This document shows positions 11,985 to 22,184 of a stretch of DNA of 64,000 nucleotides, piece after piece. Positions within the stretch are counted from its first letter, which is position 1; the number at the start of each line of letters is the position of its first letter. The stretch is from Marsupella aquatica (taxonomy: Eukaryota; Marchantiophyta), in NCBI GenBank assembly GCA_973895155.1, contig OZ316892.1, positions 8,618,001 to 8,682,000 of the forward strand, in the 5' to 3' direction. The translations under genes and the position numbers were made by a program. The notes under the pieces were generated by a model, which ran no database searches, was not told the DNA's origin, and saw only the letters and a program-made list of their open reading frames with translations.

Positions 11985-12635
11985 AAACCTAAACTGTTGA
12001 TCTCCTCTCCACTCCTGGTCTCTCCTCAATGCCCCGGGCGCTTAGAAAAATGCCGTGCTCTCGGTGTAAAGTCCTTCACATTGCGTCCATTACATGTGTA
12101 GCTGCCCTGTTACAAAAGAATAGGATAATGTCCTGGTTAGAGGGCATTGTGGGATATAATGCCCTGAAAATGGAAGGCAGTAGCTCGAGTTTTGAGGGCA
12201 TTATTTACATAATGCCCATAACTAGGACAATAATGCACATAAAAATTTGAGTGACTTTTCAGTAAGAAACAAGAAAAAGTGAATCCCTCAAATAGAAAAT
12301 TCAGATTAAAAGGTCATCCAAGAAGTGGTTGTTATGGAAGGCCAAAAATATAAGTTCTTGAGTTATATTAGATTCTACTCATAGATATTTTGTTTGTAAC
12401 ACCATATAAGATTTTGTTATCATCTTGAGATCTTGACTAAATTTAATTGTTTTTTGTGTATGGTAAAACTATATTTAATTTTTACTTTTATTATATTTAT
12501 GGTGTTTTGTATAATCCCCTCCTCAGAAAAAGGGGTGCATTATGGAGAATTAATGCACTCAAATATACAAAGAGAAAAGTCATGAAAGGCTTTATGGGCA
12601 TGGAAATGGGTGCAAAGGAGCGTATTTTTTAGGTG
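11985..12635. other. Upstream flank of the CPI1-like gene, no gene seen
   Basis: Contains the likely CPI1 5' UTR (CT-rich, CTCCTCTCCACTCC) and promoter side, then AT-rich DNA. The near-repeat GGGCATTATTTACATAATGCCC at 12198-12219 is a short inverted repeat. No supported coding sequence. Confidence 0.4.
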
Positions 12636-12868
12636 CAAATTTTGCCAAATTACACCTCCCCAAAAAAGTGTTTTCCACTTTTGGCTAGCATTTGCTAGAT
12701 TTTTTTATGTCATTTGTCACTTTTCCACCTAAGCATGAACCCCATTGGCCAGAATCCAACTCTCATCCCTAAATCTAGGGATATCTGATGGCAGGATGTA
12801 ATCCATGAAAATTTGACAAAGAATCTTCCTTGCATCTTTTCCCTTAGACGAGCTGACATTGGCCACAC
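12636..12868. repeat. Dispersed repeat R1 (left part, interrupted by the retrotransposon)
   Basis: Clearly related to 23320-23580: shared blocks include CCACTTTTGGC, ACCCCATT(G/A)(G/G)CCAGAATC and TAAATCTAGGGA(T/G)ATCTGAT. R1 stops at the retrotransposon's left edge and resumes at 22724 (TGGCTAAAAATT), matching CTCTGGCAAAAAAG in the intact relative. Confidence 0.75.
12865..12868. other. Target-site duplication ACAC (left)
   Basis: ACAC directly precedes the LTR start TGTC, and is matched by ACAC at 22720-22723 directly after the LTR end GACA. Confidence 0.7.
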
Positions 12869-13227
12869 TGTCATGCCGAGGGACAGTGCCTCTTATGCAC
12901 ATCGGCATGTCCCTCGCATGCCCGCTAGGTATGTAGTTAGGGCTAGTGTACTACTTGAGTTAGCGACATGTTCTTATAGCAAATGCCAAGCGTTCTTGAA
13001 GCAAATGCGCTTGTTGGTGTGACGCCAGGACTTTGTTTACTTAGGGCATGTCTTTCTTTGTGGGGTTTTCAGTTCTTCTTGAATCGCTGTTGACAGAGCT
13101 CAAACAGTGCTCGTCGGTTCCGTACACGGGATTCACACAGTGATTCGTTAGATGCTCCCGGCCGATCTTGGCATTTCACCGGTTTTCAATTCGATTTCAG
13201 TACGCTTGTTTCTCTTACGCCTTTTAT
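12869..13227 (+). repeat. 5' LTR, 3'-truncated (359 bp of ~535)
   Basis: Matches 22185-22543 over its whole length without gaps, with 11 substitutions (9 transitions). It begins TGTCATGC. After CCTTTTAT the 3' LTR continues with a 176-bp segment that is missing here. The sequence instead runs into TCAAGAAGAACTCTTGAG, a small perfect 6-bp hairpin. A tRNA primer-binding site starting TGG next to the LTR is not visible, consistent with a deletion reaching across it. Confidence 0.85.
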
Positions 13228-13977
13228 TCAAGAAGAACTCTTGAGATAGCAGTGAGGGGAAGAAGATTGCTTGTGGCGGTTTCGATAATTTATGGTGAAA
13301 TCATTGCAATTTCTTCAACGAACATCGGAGCAACGAGTTGGAAGTTGTGGGTTTATGTTGTTATGTGTATATTTAAGTGTATACACATATCAATGCTCCC
13401 GAGGAGGTCCGGATTTCATTTTCTGGTTTCATCCCCTTTGCTCCTTCTTACTGTCACGACCGCTTGCTGCCTCGACTGCTTTTGGGGTCGTTTCGCATTC
13501 CCGGCCACGGCTACCGGCGAGTTTCCCTCGACTACCGCGCGATCACCTCGCGACTACCTCCCGAGCGCATAGAGCCACGGGTCCGTTTGCTTTCGCCTTT
13601 TTCCGATCGCGACCTACTGCCACCCAATTTTTCTTCCCGGCCGTTGTTTCTTCTCGCCTTCTCGCCTTCCCTCGCAGTTATTGTCGCGAGCTCGAACCTG
13701 CCTGTGTATACAAATACGACATTCATTAAATTACCCCTGGGCGCGCATAGGGCCGCACGCCCGCCCTTTCGAGCTTCGCTCTTCCAGTCCTCCCGCACAT
13801 AGGACATTGTGCCTTGTCTTAAAGGGGGTCCCGGTTTTCTTTTGCCTCCTCCAGGCCTCGTTCCAGGCCTCAACCTTCCGCTGCCAGCATTCATAGGGGG
13901 GAGATAGAGCCGAGGCAGCAGCGCAAGGAGTGGGCACGAGGCCCTATGCTACATTAAATGGAGGGGGGAAGTACATA

Positions 13978-13997
13978 GACTCCTTCCCTCAGGAGTC
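13978..13997 (+). other. Leader hairpin 1
   Basis: GACTCCT-TCCCTC-AGGAGTC: perfect 7-bp stem with a 6-nt loop. Confidence 0.55.
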
Positions 13998-14118
13998 CTT
14001 TTGCCAGGCAGTTAGGCACGGAGGCCTATGAAGCATTAAATCAGGGGGAGGGGGAGCGAGTGCCAGGAGAGGGCACAAGGCCCTAAGCAACATTGAAGCA
14101 GGGGAGGGGAGTACACTC

Positions 14119-14137
14119 GACTCCTCTCATGGGAGTC
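14119..14137 (+). other. Leader hairpin 2
   Basis: GACTCCTCTCATGGGAGTC: the same stem as hairpin 1 with compensating flanks and a different loop, 141 bp downstream in the repeated leader. Confidence 0.5.
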
Positions 14138-14702
14138 TTTTGCCAGGGCACTAGGCCCAAATTGCATTAGAGGAGAGGAGGGGGGAGTTCGTAGCCCTTT
14201 TCGGGAGCACATAAGATGGGGCACAAAGCCCTATGGAGGGCTCATGCCATTAAGAGGGCCCATCATTTCTGCTCTTTCGCCTCTTCCTTTGCCACCCGAC
14301 TGTCAGTGCCCGATTCTCCCTTTTTCGGCTATTTTCCACCTCTCGACGTCTTCTTTCTCCCTGCCACCGGCCTCGGTGTATACACATACGGGAGTGCATA
14401 GGGCCGCGTGCCCTCCCTACTCCCTTCGACACTTTTTCCGGACGCGACCTGCTTCCGGCCTAGTTTTCCTCCCGGTCTCGGTGTATACACATAAGGGAGG
14501 GACCTTTCCGCCATTTTTGTTGTATTATTCCTTTTTATTTTGACCCTCTTGGGCCGGTATACACATCGGGGCCAATTTCATTCTCTTTGGCCCTTACCTC
14601 ACGCCGTTTATTTCATTTGTGGGTTTCATTTCCTAGCCTTGGGGTTGTCACTCCTTTTCTTATCAGTTTCTTTCCCATCAGCACCCCGGGTTAGCATGCA
14701 GC

Positions 14703-16910
14703 ATGTCAGCAGAGGAGCCAAGTCGTAGCAACACATCGCCACCGACACCCAGGTACCATTTACGGAGTGATCCATGACCATTGGTGCCAATTTCATTGGA
14801 GTCTCGGCAATTTTGACAACGTCAACAGACAACAGCAGCACCCACACCACGCAACCCTTCTGTTACATTTGGCGGTCGCTTCACCACTACCCCAAAGCCT
14901 GTTATTGTTTCTTTGCCCTTTACTCCTTTTGCATCAGTGGTTGTTCCAGCTTCACCGACATACAGCATGGACGCCAGCCACTCATCTGGCTGCATTGAAC
15001 GCTTCAGTGGGCGGCCAGGCACTGTTTCTTTGCGTGAGTTCAAATCCACTTTCTACACCGTCATTTACGAATTGGAGTTGAAGTACGGCAGCAATTTCAC
15101 AAATGCTTTTGCATTTAAGCAACTAGCCAGGTATGTGCACCATGAGACTTTGGATGTGTATGAGCAGCACTCTCAACGGCTGCTTGCTGTCACACAATTG
15201 CCTAACCCTGCCTATGCCAGTGCAATTGCGGCAGCATCATAATTGGCCTTACAGAATGCCATTGCAGCCCATGCTGCTGCTCCTGCCACTTCCCCTCCTA
15301 CTCCACTTCCTACCACAGTGCCAGTTACTCTCATTGTCTTGGCACAGGCTACATCAGGCATTTCTCCCACCATTGATTCCCCTGCCTTTGCTGATCCAGT
15401 GGCTGAGTTTTTCCAGGTTCTTGAATTGGAATTCCCAATCAAGAGTGCTGACAAAATCATGCAGTTGGCCACCTTTGTGAGGCAGCGCGATGAAACCTTG
15501 AAGATGATGTATCGTCGGCTTCTCAAGCTGAAGGAGGACACCCAGAGCATCACTGACCTGGAAGTTGCTCATCGCTATCTTTACGCATTGGAGGGCACAC
15601 CAGCTCTCCATTCGCAAGTGTTGCAGCAAGTATTCTCAGAGTTTGGAGACAGCTACACCCTGCTCAATGTCTATGACACTGCTGAGAAACTTGAGTTGGC
15701 CCATGCACATTATGAGGCCAGTATTGCACGTCCACCGCAATCCAGGTACCAGGCTGCTGCCCCTACACTGGCCACCCCTTCCCGTGTGCCACAGTATGGT
15801 TCCAAGACCAAGCCAGCCCATGCTGCTTTCATGCTGCCATCTTGCAACTACTGTGGTAACCCCAATCACAAGGCTAATAAATGTGATATTGTTGCTGAGG
15901 ACCTGTCTTGCGATTTTTGCGGGAAAGTGGGCCACTTGGAGGCAGTTTGTTTTACCAAATTCCCAGAGAGGAAGCAGCTACGACAGCAAACCCCTCCTCC
16001 TGCTCCTACTTCCACTCCCCCACCAGCTAGGAGGGCTCCTATTGCCTCAGTTGCTCCTCCTTCCAGTGGCAAATCACCTCGTGCCACCAAATCGCCCAAG
16101 CAGCCACGGAAGCAACCAGCTCAGAAGGAGGCTCACAACGCACAGGCAACTCAACTCCAGTCTCTGACTCATGAGGTTGAGTCCCTACATGCCCAACTTG
16201 CCAACATCAAAGGCAAGTCACCTGCCTCTATTGGTCCTTCTCAACCGGCTGGTCACGTGCAACCGATCCCTGGCCCAGGCATCACTGACAATTCAGCACC
16301 TCTACCCCGCTCTTTCTATGGCTTGCCATTTGATGCTCATATGGGTGAGTGTGTGTTGTCCTCTGCTACAAAGCCTGGCCTTACAGCAGAATTTTCAGAT
16401 TCATTCTGCCCTTCCTATTTTGCTTACCAACAGGCTAGTGCTGCCTCCCGTATTGCTCCCACACGCCCCATTGTACAGGCTGATGGTCTTGCTGCTGGTC
16501 CTATGACTAGAGCCAGGGGAGCTCGGGCTGTCATGCCCCAATCTTTTCAGCCACTCACACTTGCTGAAGAACGCACCTTGTTGGTGAGGGGGGATGGAGC
16601 TGCAGCTACATCCATTCCACCACCAAGTGCTGCTGACATTTCACAGGGAGTTGTTTCTCTTGAGTTGCTTGAGCATTTCACCTCCAGTATGGCACAAAGG
16701 ATTCTTACAACTCCACTTTTCAGTTGCCATGATTTACAGCTGGATGCTAGAGCTGTCCTCAAAGCGCTATAGGGTTCACTGCATTCTTCATCAGCCCCTG
16801 TGATACCAGTTTTGGAGGTCCAATCTCATGTACATACTGGACCTTCTTCTTCTCCTTTACATGTTTCTGGTCCTGGCTATGTTGTTGAGTGGAAAGACCA
16901 TGGACACTAA
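14703..16910 (+). pseudogene. Defective gag (nucleocapsid with two CCHC zinc knuckles)
   Basis: Structural polyprotein that would package the element RNA. The frame begins at ATG 14703 and stays readable to TAA 16908, interrupted by TGA 14775, TGA 14814, TAA 15240 and TAG 16770. A helical capsid-like region lies around 15400-15720 (ETLKMMYRRLLKLKED; AHRYLYALEGTP). Two canonical C-x2-C-x4-H-x4-C knuckles follow at 15843-15884 and 15909-15950. Downstream is a Pro/Lys-rich basic linker. Every stop can be explained by one C-to-T change (CGA, CGA, CAA, CAG). Continuity of the frame across all four stops shows recent decay rather than a shift. The later ATG at 14967 is an alternative start. Confidence 0.85.
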
Positions 16911-16929
16911 CTCCCTTCACAAGGTACCT

Positions 16930-17484
16930 CATCATTTGCCGAGAGTGGTGCCTAGTGACAGGACTTCAGTTTCCACCACCATTGCCATTGTTGACAACAG
17001 GAATTCAATGGTCAAGTTGGAGGGTCACACTCCTCAGGTGGTCATGCTAGACACAAGTGCTTAACCAGTGATATTGGGCATTCAGTTTGCCAAGAAGATG
17101 GGACTGTTGACTGATCATTTATAGCAATCCAAGTGGCACATTCGAACTGCTAGTGGCACTGTGGAGGATGTGCTGGGTGAGAGTTCTACTTTACTCACTC
17201 TCACTTTTAATGGAGGTACAGATCAGGAACTGCATTTCCCAGTCAGATGTTTGGTTACCAATGCCACTACGTATGATGTGCTCATTGGCCAGGAGGCTTT
17301 GTTCCCACCAGGTTTTACCATTGACAACTGGCATGAGCATGCATACTACAGAGTTGATTGGCATACTGATGGCTCACACTTGGGCTACATTCCACTTGAT
17401 TTGCATGGTGCCCATACACCTATGGCTCACCACTGTGTGTTGAAAGCAGTGCACACAGCTACCGATGTCAACCACCCATTGTAG
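16930..17484 (+). pseudogene. Pol segment: retroviral-type aspartic protease (defective)
   Basis: Frame 1, one base ahead of gag, so expression of pol would need a frameshift near 16830-16910 or an indel has occurred. The active-site motif LDTSA is at 17047-17061, followed directly by a TAA stop. A second TAG lies at 17122 and a third at 17482. The C-terminal DVLIGQEAL motif (near 17275) fits the conserved ILG-type signature of retropepsins. The reading frame continues, apart from TAG 17482, into the methyltransferase, so protease and methyltransferase belong to one ancestral polyprotein. Confidence 0.8.
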
Positions 17485-18670
17485 GATTGGATTGAGGAGG
17501 ATGACGATGAGGTGGCTGCTGCACATGCTGCTGCACGTATAGCAGCACTTTCCAACAACGTGGATCATCAACCAGAGTTCGTACAACGGCTCCAAGCAGC
17601 CCATGGACTTTTGGTGGCTGCATTGCGCAAGTTTGAAGACCTTGGGCAGCACAATGGACAGCCGATAGCCCCAATCTTGAGCGCACCAGTTACATGGACT
17701 CCTGCTCCGGATGGCCTTACATTGCTTGAGCTTTTTGGTGGCATTTCTATAGGCCCGGAAGCTCTCCTACAGTCCGGCATGGTGGTGAAGCAGTACATCT
17801 ACGTGGACATTGATCCAGGTGCAAGGCAAGTGGCTGAATCCCGTTTGCTGGAATTTTCAGAACGATTTCCCCAGCAGTTTCCACACAATGCATGGAAGTC
17901 TGCATTTTCTTTCTTCCCTCCAGATATCCAGCTTGTCCAGCACCGACACTTAACCCTTCTTGGTTCCCTTGATTTGATCATAGCTGGTTGGGAATGCCAA
18001 GGGTTTTCAGCTGCTGGTCATGGTGTTGGATTGCATGACTCTTGTTCTAGCCTTTTCACAGCATTGGTTCAGATTCTCACCTGGGCTCAATCCCTTTATC
18101 CTGCTGTTGGTTATATCATTGAGAATACTCCATCTCAGTTTGACCAGCGTCCACAGGTCAAAGAGGATTTCAGTGTGGTCCAGCACTACTTGGGACCACC
18201 CCTTCTCATTGATGCAGTGCACTGTGGTTCTTATGCACATCGTCTTCGTAACTTTTGGACTAACCTTGCACCACCTTCCTTGTTGGAGTTGGCTCTTCAC
18301 CACACATCCAGGGACACTAACCTCACAGTGGACCAGATTTTGGATCCTGACAGTTCTTGCCAACCAGTTACACAGCAAGAGCCAGCATCTTGGTATCCAG
18401 CCAATACCATTGGACAGCCCCGTGCTGCTTGGCCTACATTTGTATCCTTTCCAGGTGCACATGCTTTTTAGGGTGATGGTCCTGGCCTGGTTTTTTGACA
18501 TTCTACCGGTACATGGGATGAACCTAGTCCTGAGGAGAGAGAACGGGCTATGGGCTTCCAACCCGGTACTACAGGTCACACCAAAATCACCAGGTTGGCC
18601 AGGAATGCTTTACTTGGCAGGGTAATGGATCTCAATGCTCTCACTTGGCTTCTGGTCACTTGCATCCTTT
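17485..18670 (+). pseudogene. Pol segment: cytosine-5 DNA methyltransferase domain (DNMT3-like)
   Basis: Frame 1, longest open stretch 17512-18471 (319 codons from an Ala-rich linker). C5-methyltransferase motifs appear in canonical order. Motif I is LTLLELFGGISIG (about 17713-17754). Motif II is YVDIDPGARQVAESR. Motif IV is DLIIAGWECQGFSAAG with the catalytic Cys codon at 17995. Motif VI is GYIIENTPS (Glu at 18121). Motif VIII is SYAHRLRNFWTNLAP (about 18232). After stops TAG 18469 and TGA 18496 the same frame gives motif IX, EERERAMGFQPGTT, and motif X, RLARNALLGR...LTWLL. RLAR-x2-LLGR and AHR-x-R-x-FW-x-NL are as I recall them from DNMT3. The usual Pro before the catalytic Cys is Glu, so activity is doubtful even in the ancestor. 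The target-recognition region is short. Confidence 0.85.
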
Positions 18671-20054
18671 TTCAGATGTACATTCATTCAGCATCCGGAG
18701 TTCCAGCCCTACCACTCCATGGTGCTGTTACATGGCATCCAGACCAGGTGCACTTACCTCTATTCAACACTCATCGCTTCAGTCCAAGTGTTGGGGGGGA
18801 GGATGTCCCTTGTAATGTGGCTGACATTATTTCTGAGTTTCATGGTGTGGACCAACCCAGATCAGCAGGTACAACAGGCCTTGGAGAGGCCTCATCACCT
18901 TATCAGCAGCATGCTAGCAGCTTGGACAATAGAGAGGCTAGCACTTCTGGTTCTTCAAGCATGAGTACATCAGGTCCTATTCCTAGTGTTTCCAACTACA
19001 CATTCATCATGGGCAACCACCTGAGTAAAAGACAGAAGGACCAGCTGCTGAATTTGTTCCTCAAGCATGAGAATGTGTTTGCTTTCTCTATGAAGGACTT
19101 GGGTAAGTGCAAGACTATGCAGTTCTCCATTGAGTTGGCTGATGAAACACCTATCTTCAGGCGGAGACACCGTTTGAGTAAGCATGAGTGGCAACTAGTG
19201 GAGGAGAGGTGCCAAGAGCTCTATGAAGCTGGTCTTATTCAGCCATCTACATCAGATTTTGCAGCAGCTACAGTGATGCCAGCAAAGAAGGATTCCAGTG
19301 GATTGTGGACAGAGAAGCGCATGTGTGGGGACTATAGGCCATTGAACCTGGTCACACCCCAGGATAGGTACCCCATGCCGCGGCCAGAGGAGCTATTTGA
19401 CAGCATTGGAGACTCAGACATCTTCACTCTTGTGGATCTAAGGCAAGGCTTCAACCAGATTTTGCTGCTTGCAAAGGATCGCAAGAAAACAGCTTTCCAT
19501 GGTAGTAACCAACTATGGGAGTGGTTGGTGATGCCATTTGGCTTGAAGAATGCGCCCATATTCTTTCAAAGAGTCATGGACCAGGTTCTGCAAGGTGCTG
19601 AGTTTTTGAAATGCTACATTGATGATGTGTTGGTCCACAGCAAAGGATTTGACCAGCATCTACTTGACCTTGAGGAGCTATTCATGAGGCTTAAGAAGGT
19701 GAACCTAAAGATACACCCCAAGAAGTATGAATTTGCTGTCAGATCAGTAGTATACCTTGGGCACCGCATTCTTCCAAATGGAACCATGGCTCACCGGGCC
19801 AAAGTGGTATCCATCTTGGAAATGCCCACTCCTACTGATGTTCACACTCTTAGGAGCTTTATTGGGTTGTGCAATTACTACCGGATCTACATCAAAGATT
19901 TCAGTACCATTGCACATCCATTGTACTCTTTGTTGAAAAAGAATGTGACTTGGACATGGAGTACAGATGCTGAGGCAGCATTTGCCACTTTGAAGGAGAA
20001 GCTCTCAGAATACCCGGTGCTTAGAAGACCTGATTTCATTTCAGCAAGGTCTTT
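18671..20054 (+). pseudogene. Pol segment: reverse transcriptase (Ty3/gypsy type)
   Basis: Copies element RNA into DNA. Frame 1 is open from 18550 to beyond the end of this domain. A low-complexity Ser/Thr-rich linker (about 18850-19010) separates the methyltransferase from the RT. RT blocks are intact: RRRHRLSKHEW, AGLIQPSTSDFAA, CGDYRPLN, YPMPRPEELFD, FTLVDLRQGFNQI, LVMPFGLKNAP, the catalytic YIDD at 19615-19626, VVYLGH and the connection-domain motif RSFIGLCNYYR. This is the best-preserved part of the element. A frameshift between about 20025 and 20055 moves into RNase H in frame 0. Confidence 0.93.
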
Positions 20055-20341
20055 GTGCTACACACAGATTGGAGTACCCTTGGGATTGGTGCCATTCTGG
20101 GCCAGCATGATGAGGAAGGTAAAGAGTACGTCATTGCCTATGCATCCAGGAGCAACAATCAGGCAGAGAGTCATTATTCTTCTTATGAGGGTGAATGCCT
20201 TGCTGTTGTGTGGGCTATCATACATTATAGGCCCTACCTCTATGGGACCAGGTTTGTCCTCTACACCGACCACCAGCCCTTGAAGTGGTTGATGACCAAC
20301 GACAAGCTTATTGGCAAGCTTGCTCGATGGGCGCTCATACT
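20055..20341 (+). pseudogene. Pol segment: RNase H
   Basis: Frame 0. Expected acidic residues are in place: VLHTDWS (Asp codon 20067), YEGECLAVVWA (Glu) and FVLYTDHQPLKW (Asp). The domain ends LARWALIL, then the frame is lost near 20342 and resumes in frame 2 as HRPGVTHQNADTMSR. The peptide normally between these two motifs is missing, so a small deletion is likely at the junction. Confidence 0.88.
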
Positions 20342-21790
20342 CATAGGCCTGGTGTGACACATCAAAATGCTGACACTATGTCTCGCAGCCCTTTGATTGC
20401 CTCTAATGATTCCTCAGATGCACGGCAGGATTTTGACCAGGTTTCCATCCTGCCTACATTTCATGCATCTACCTATCTTGCTTTGCTGCCATGCTACGTT
20501 GTTGACCAACCTGTGGTGGACATATGGGAGGACAACGACACTCTGAGATTTTTGCAGCATGGGGAGTACCCCATACATGTTACTGCTGCCCAGAGAGACC
20601 GAATTCAGCAAAGGTCCAAGCGCTACTTGTGGAAGGGAGATCATCTCGTGCGCTGCTTGCCAGACAGGGAAGTGGTGGTTCCACCCATTCATGAGAGGGT
20701 TGGCCTTATCCGTAAGGTACATTCTGAGCTTGGTCATTTTGGTGTTAAGAGGACTTACAGCCTCTTGGTCCCTCATTATCATTGGAGAGGCATGCATGGC
20801 CAGGTTCGAGATGTTATTGCCCGGTGTGAACAGTGTGATAGGGTGAGGACTTCTTTCACATCTCGGCAACCCACACTTCATCCACTCCCTATTCAGGGCA
20901 TGTTTTATCGCTGGTCATGTGATTTGGCTGGAGAATTACCCCTCACGTCTCGGGGTAATCTCTACATCATGATCATGATAGAGCATTTCTCCAAGTGGAT
21001 AGAACTTGTGGCATTTCCGGATAAGACCTCCCATAGCACCAGCCAGGCATTCCTACAACAAATTTTCGGCCGCTTTGGAGCTTGTGCAGAATGTCTCACT
21101 GACCAGGGCTCAGAGTTTAGAGGAGAGTTCCAGGAGCTGCTTGATCAGGCCCTCATTGATCATCGCCGGACATCACGAGATCACCCACAGGCAGATGACT
21201 TGGCAGAGCGCATGGTTAAGACATGCAACAAGGGCCTCCGGAAGATCTGCCTCACCAAAAACAAGGAGGATTGGGACCTGGCCTTACCCTACATTGCCAT
21301 GGGGTATAGGATGTCCAGACATGCATCACTGTCTAACTTTTCTCTCTACTTCTTGTTGTTTGGTCGTCACCCAGTTCCACCTTCTGCTATTGCTGCTCAC
21401 ATGCTTTAGGTGGTAGACTTGGATTCAGCTGTGACTTGGTCTGATGTGATCTCTGAGAGGGCTGCCCTATTCAGGAGGGTTATGCCCATGGCCATGGAGA
21501 ATTTGGCCATTGCACAGCACAGGGACACACTACGTTATGCACACACACGAGGGGGCACTTTTCAGCCCAAGGTCAGGAAGTTTGATGTGGGAGATTTTGT
21601 GTACTTGCAGCGGCAAGCTAACGACACCCTGGACACCTCTACCAGTCGTACTATTCTCAGGGTTAAAGCTATTCGACCATCTGGAGTGCTAGAGTTACAA
21701 GGGGCAGATGGGCGCACAATTGCAGACAATGCCAAGAATTGCGCCCCTTGTCATCTGCCTAACCTGGATCCCACCATTATGACTTCTACT
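20342..21790 (+). pseudogene. Pol segment: integrase
   Basis: Frame 2. The zinc-binding HHCC module is present (HSELGH at about 20720, CEQC at 20825). The DDE core has SCDLAG (Asp 20921), LTDQGSEF (Asp 21101) and ADDLAERM (Glu 21206). TAG at 21407 interrupts the frame; the same frame continues with the C-terminal KFDVGDFVYLQR strand motif of the GPY/F-like module. No chromodomain is seen. The place where chromoviruses carry a chromodomain is occupied by the PHD finger. Confidence 0.9.
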
Positions 21791-21967
21791 TGGATTCCAC
21801 CTGTGGACTACCCTTGCAAAGTGTGTTTGTGAATTGATGATGCTGACCAGATGCTGCTGTGTGACAATTGCAATGGAGGGTACCATCTTTTTTGCCTTCG
21901 GCCTGAACTTACCCAGGTGCCAGAAGGGTTATGGTTTTGCCCTTCCCGTGCTCCACGTGCTACCTGA
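21791..21967 (+). pseudogene. Pol C-terminus: PHD finger (probable histone reader)
   Basis: Frame 2, continuous with integrase apart from TGA at 21830-21832. The C4HC3 spacing is visible: PCKVC (Cys codons 21815 and 21824), DDADQMLLCDNCNGGYH, the LFCLRPEL core, and VPEGLWFCPS. The last zinc ligand position is Arg (CGT, 21947) where Cys is expected. The frame ends at TGA 21965. DxDxMLLCDxCxxGYHxxC followed by IPEGxWFCPxC is a textbook PHD pattern. PHD fingers commonly bind the H3 tail. I infer a role in steering the integration complex or the methyltransferase to chromatin; sequence alone does not show the ligand. Confidence 0.85.
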
Positions 21968-21994
21968 ATTTTCTTCAGCCCTCCTTTTGGATGT

Positions 21995-22006
21995 GGTCTG
22001 GGGGGG
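21995..22006 (+). promoter_or_regulatory. Candidate polypurine tract
   Basis: GGTCTGGGGGGG ends at 22006, immediately before the extra LTR-end segment. In gypsy elements the plus-strand primer should abut the 3' LTR. Here 178 bp separate it from the LTR start at 22185, in line with an inserted segment. Confidence 0.5.
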
Positions 22007-22184
22007 ATACAGAGGTTTACACCTCCACTACGTACATACCACTTCATTTGCTTTTTCTTGGCACTTGTGAATGTGATTGGACTTTTTCTATGCATGTTGG
22101 TTGCTAGCAGCTTGCACATATGCCTTGCCGGTGACTTATATGTTTTCGATACACTATGGCTACGATACTATATGTCACGACAAC
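22007..22184 (+). repeat. Extra copy of the LTR 3' segment (A), upstream of the 3' LTR
   Basis: Identical to 22544-22721 except for one base (CTACGTACATA versus CTACGAACATA). It ends GACA followed by AC and then the LTR start TGTC. This is the segment missing from the 5' LTR. Confidence 0.9.

Larger units (their letters stand above)
13228..14702 (+). other. Retrotransposon leader with internal repeats
   Basis: Noncoding leader ahead of gag. The palindrome GTGTATACAC or a one-base variant recurs at 13377, 13704, 14376, 14481 and about 14556, usually followed by CAT and a G-rich run. A GCATAGGGCCGC box occurs at about 13746 and 14395. Between 13930 and 14250 a degenerate unit (AGGCCCTA, GCATTAAA, GGGGGAG) repeats about four times. 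Overlapping short ORFs on both strands here look like repeat artefacts. Confidence 0.6.

Noticed and set aside
13532-13894. Arg/Gly/Pro-rich ORFs on both strands of the leader
   Set aside because: Compositional; the area is a noncoding repeated leader and the frames lack conserved features.
17512-18471. Bacterial restriction-modification methyltransferase contamination
   Set aside because: The frame is continuous with retroviral protease and RT and shares their stop-codon decay; motifs VIII and X look eukaryotic DNMT3-like.
17512-18471. Independent host methyltransferase gene nested in the element
   Set aside because: No introns, no promoter, and the same frame runs from protease through the domain into RT.
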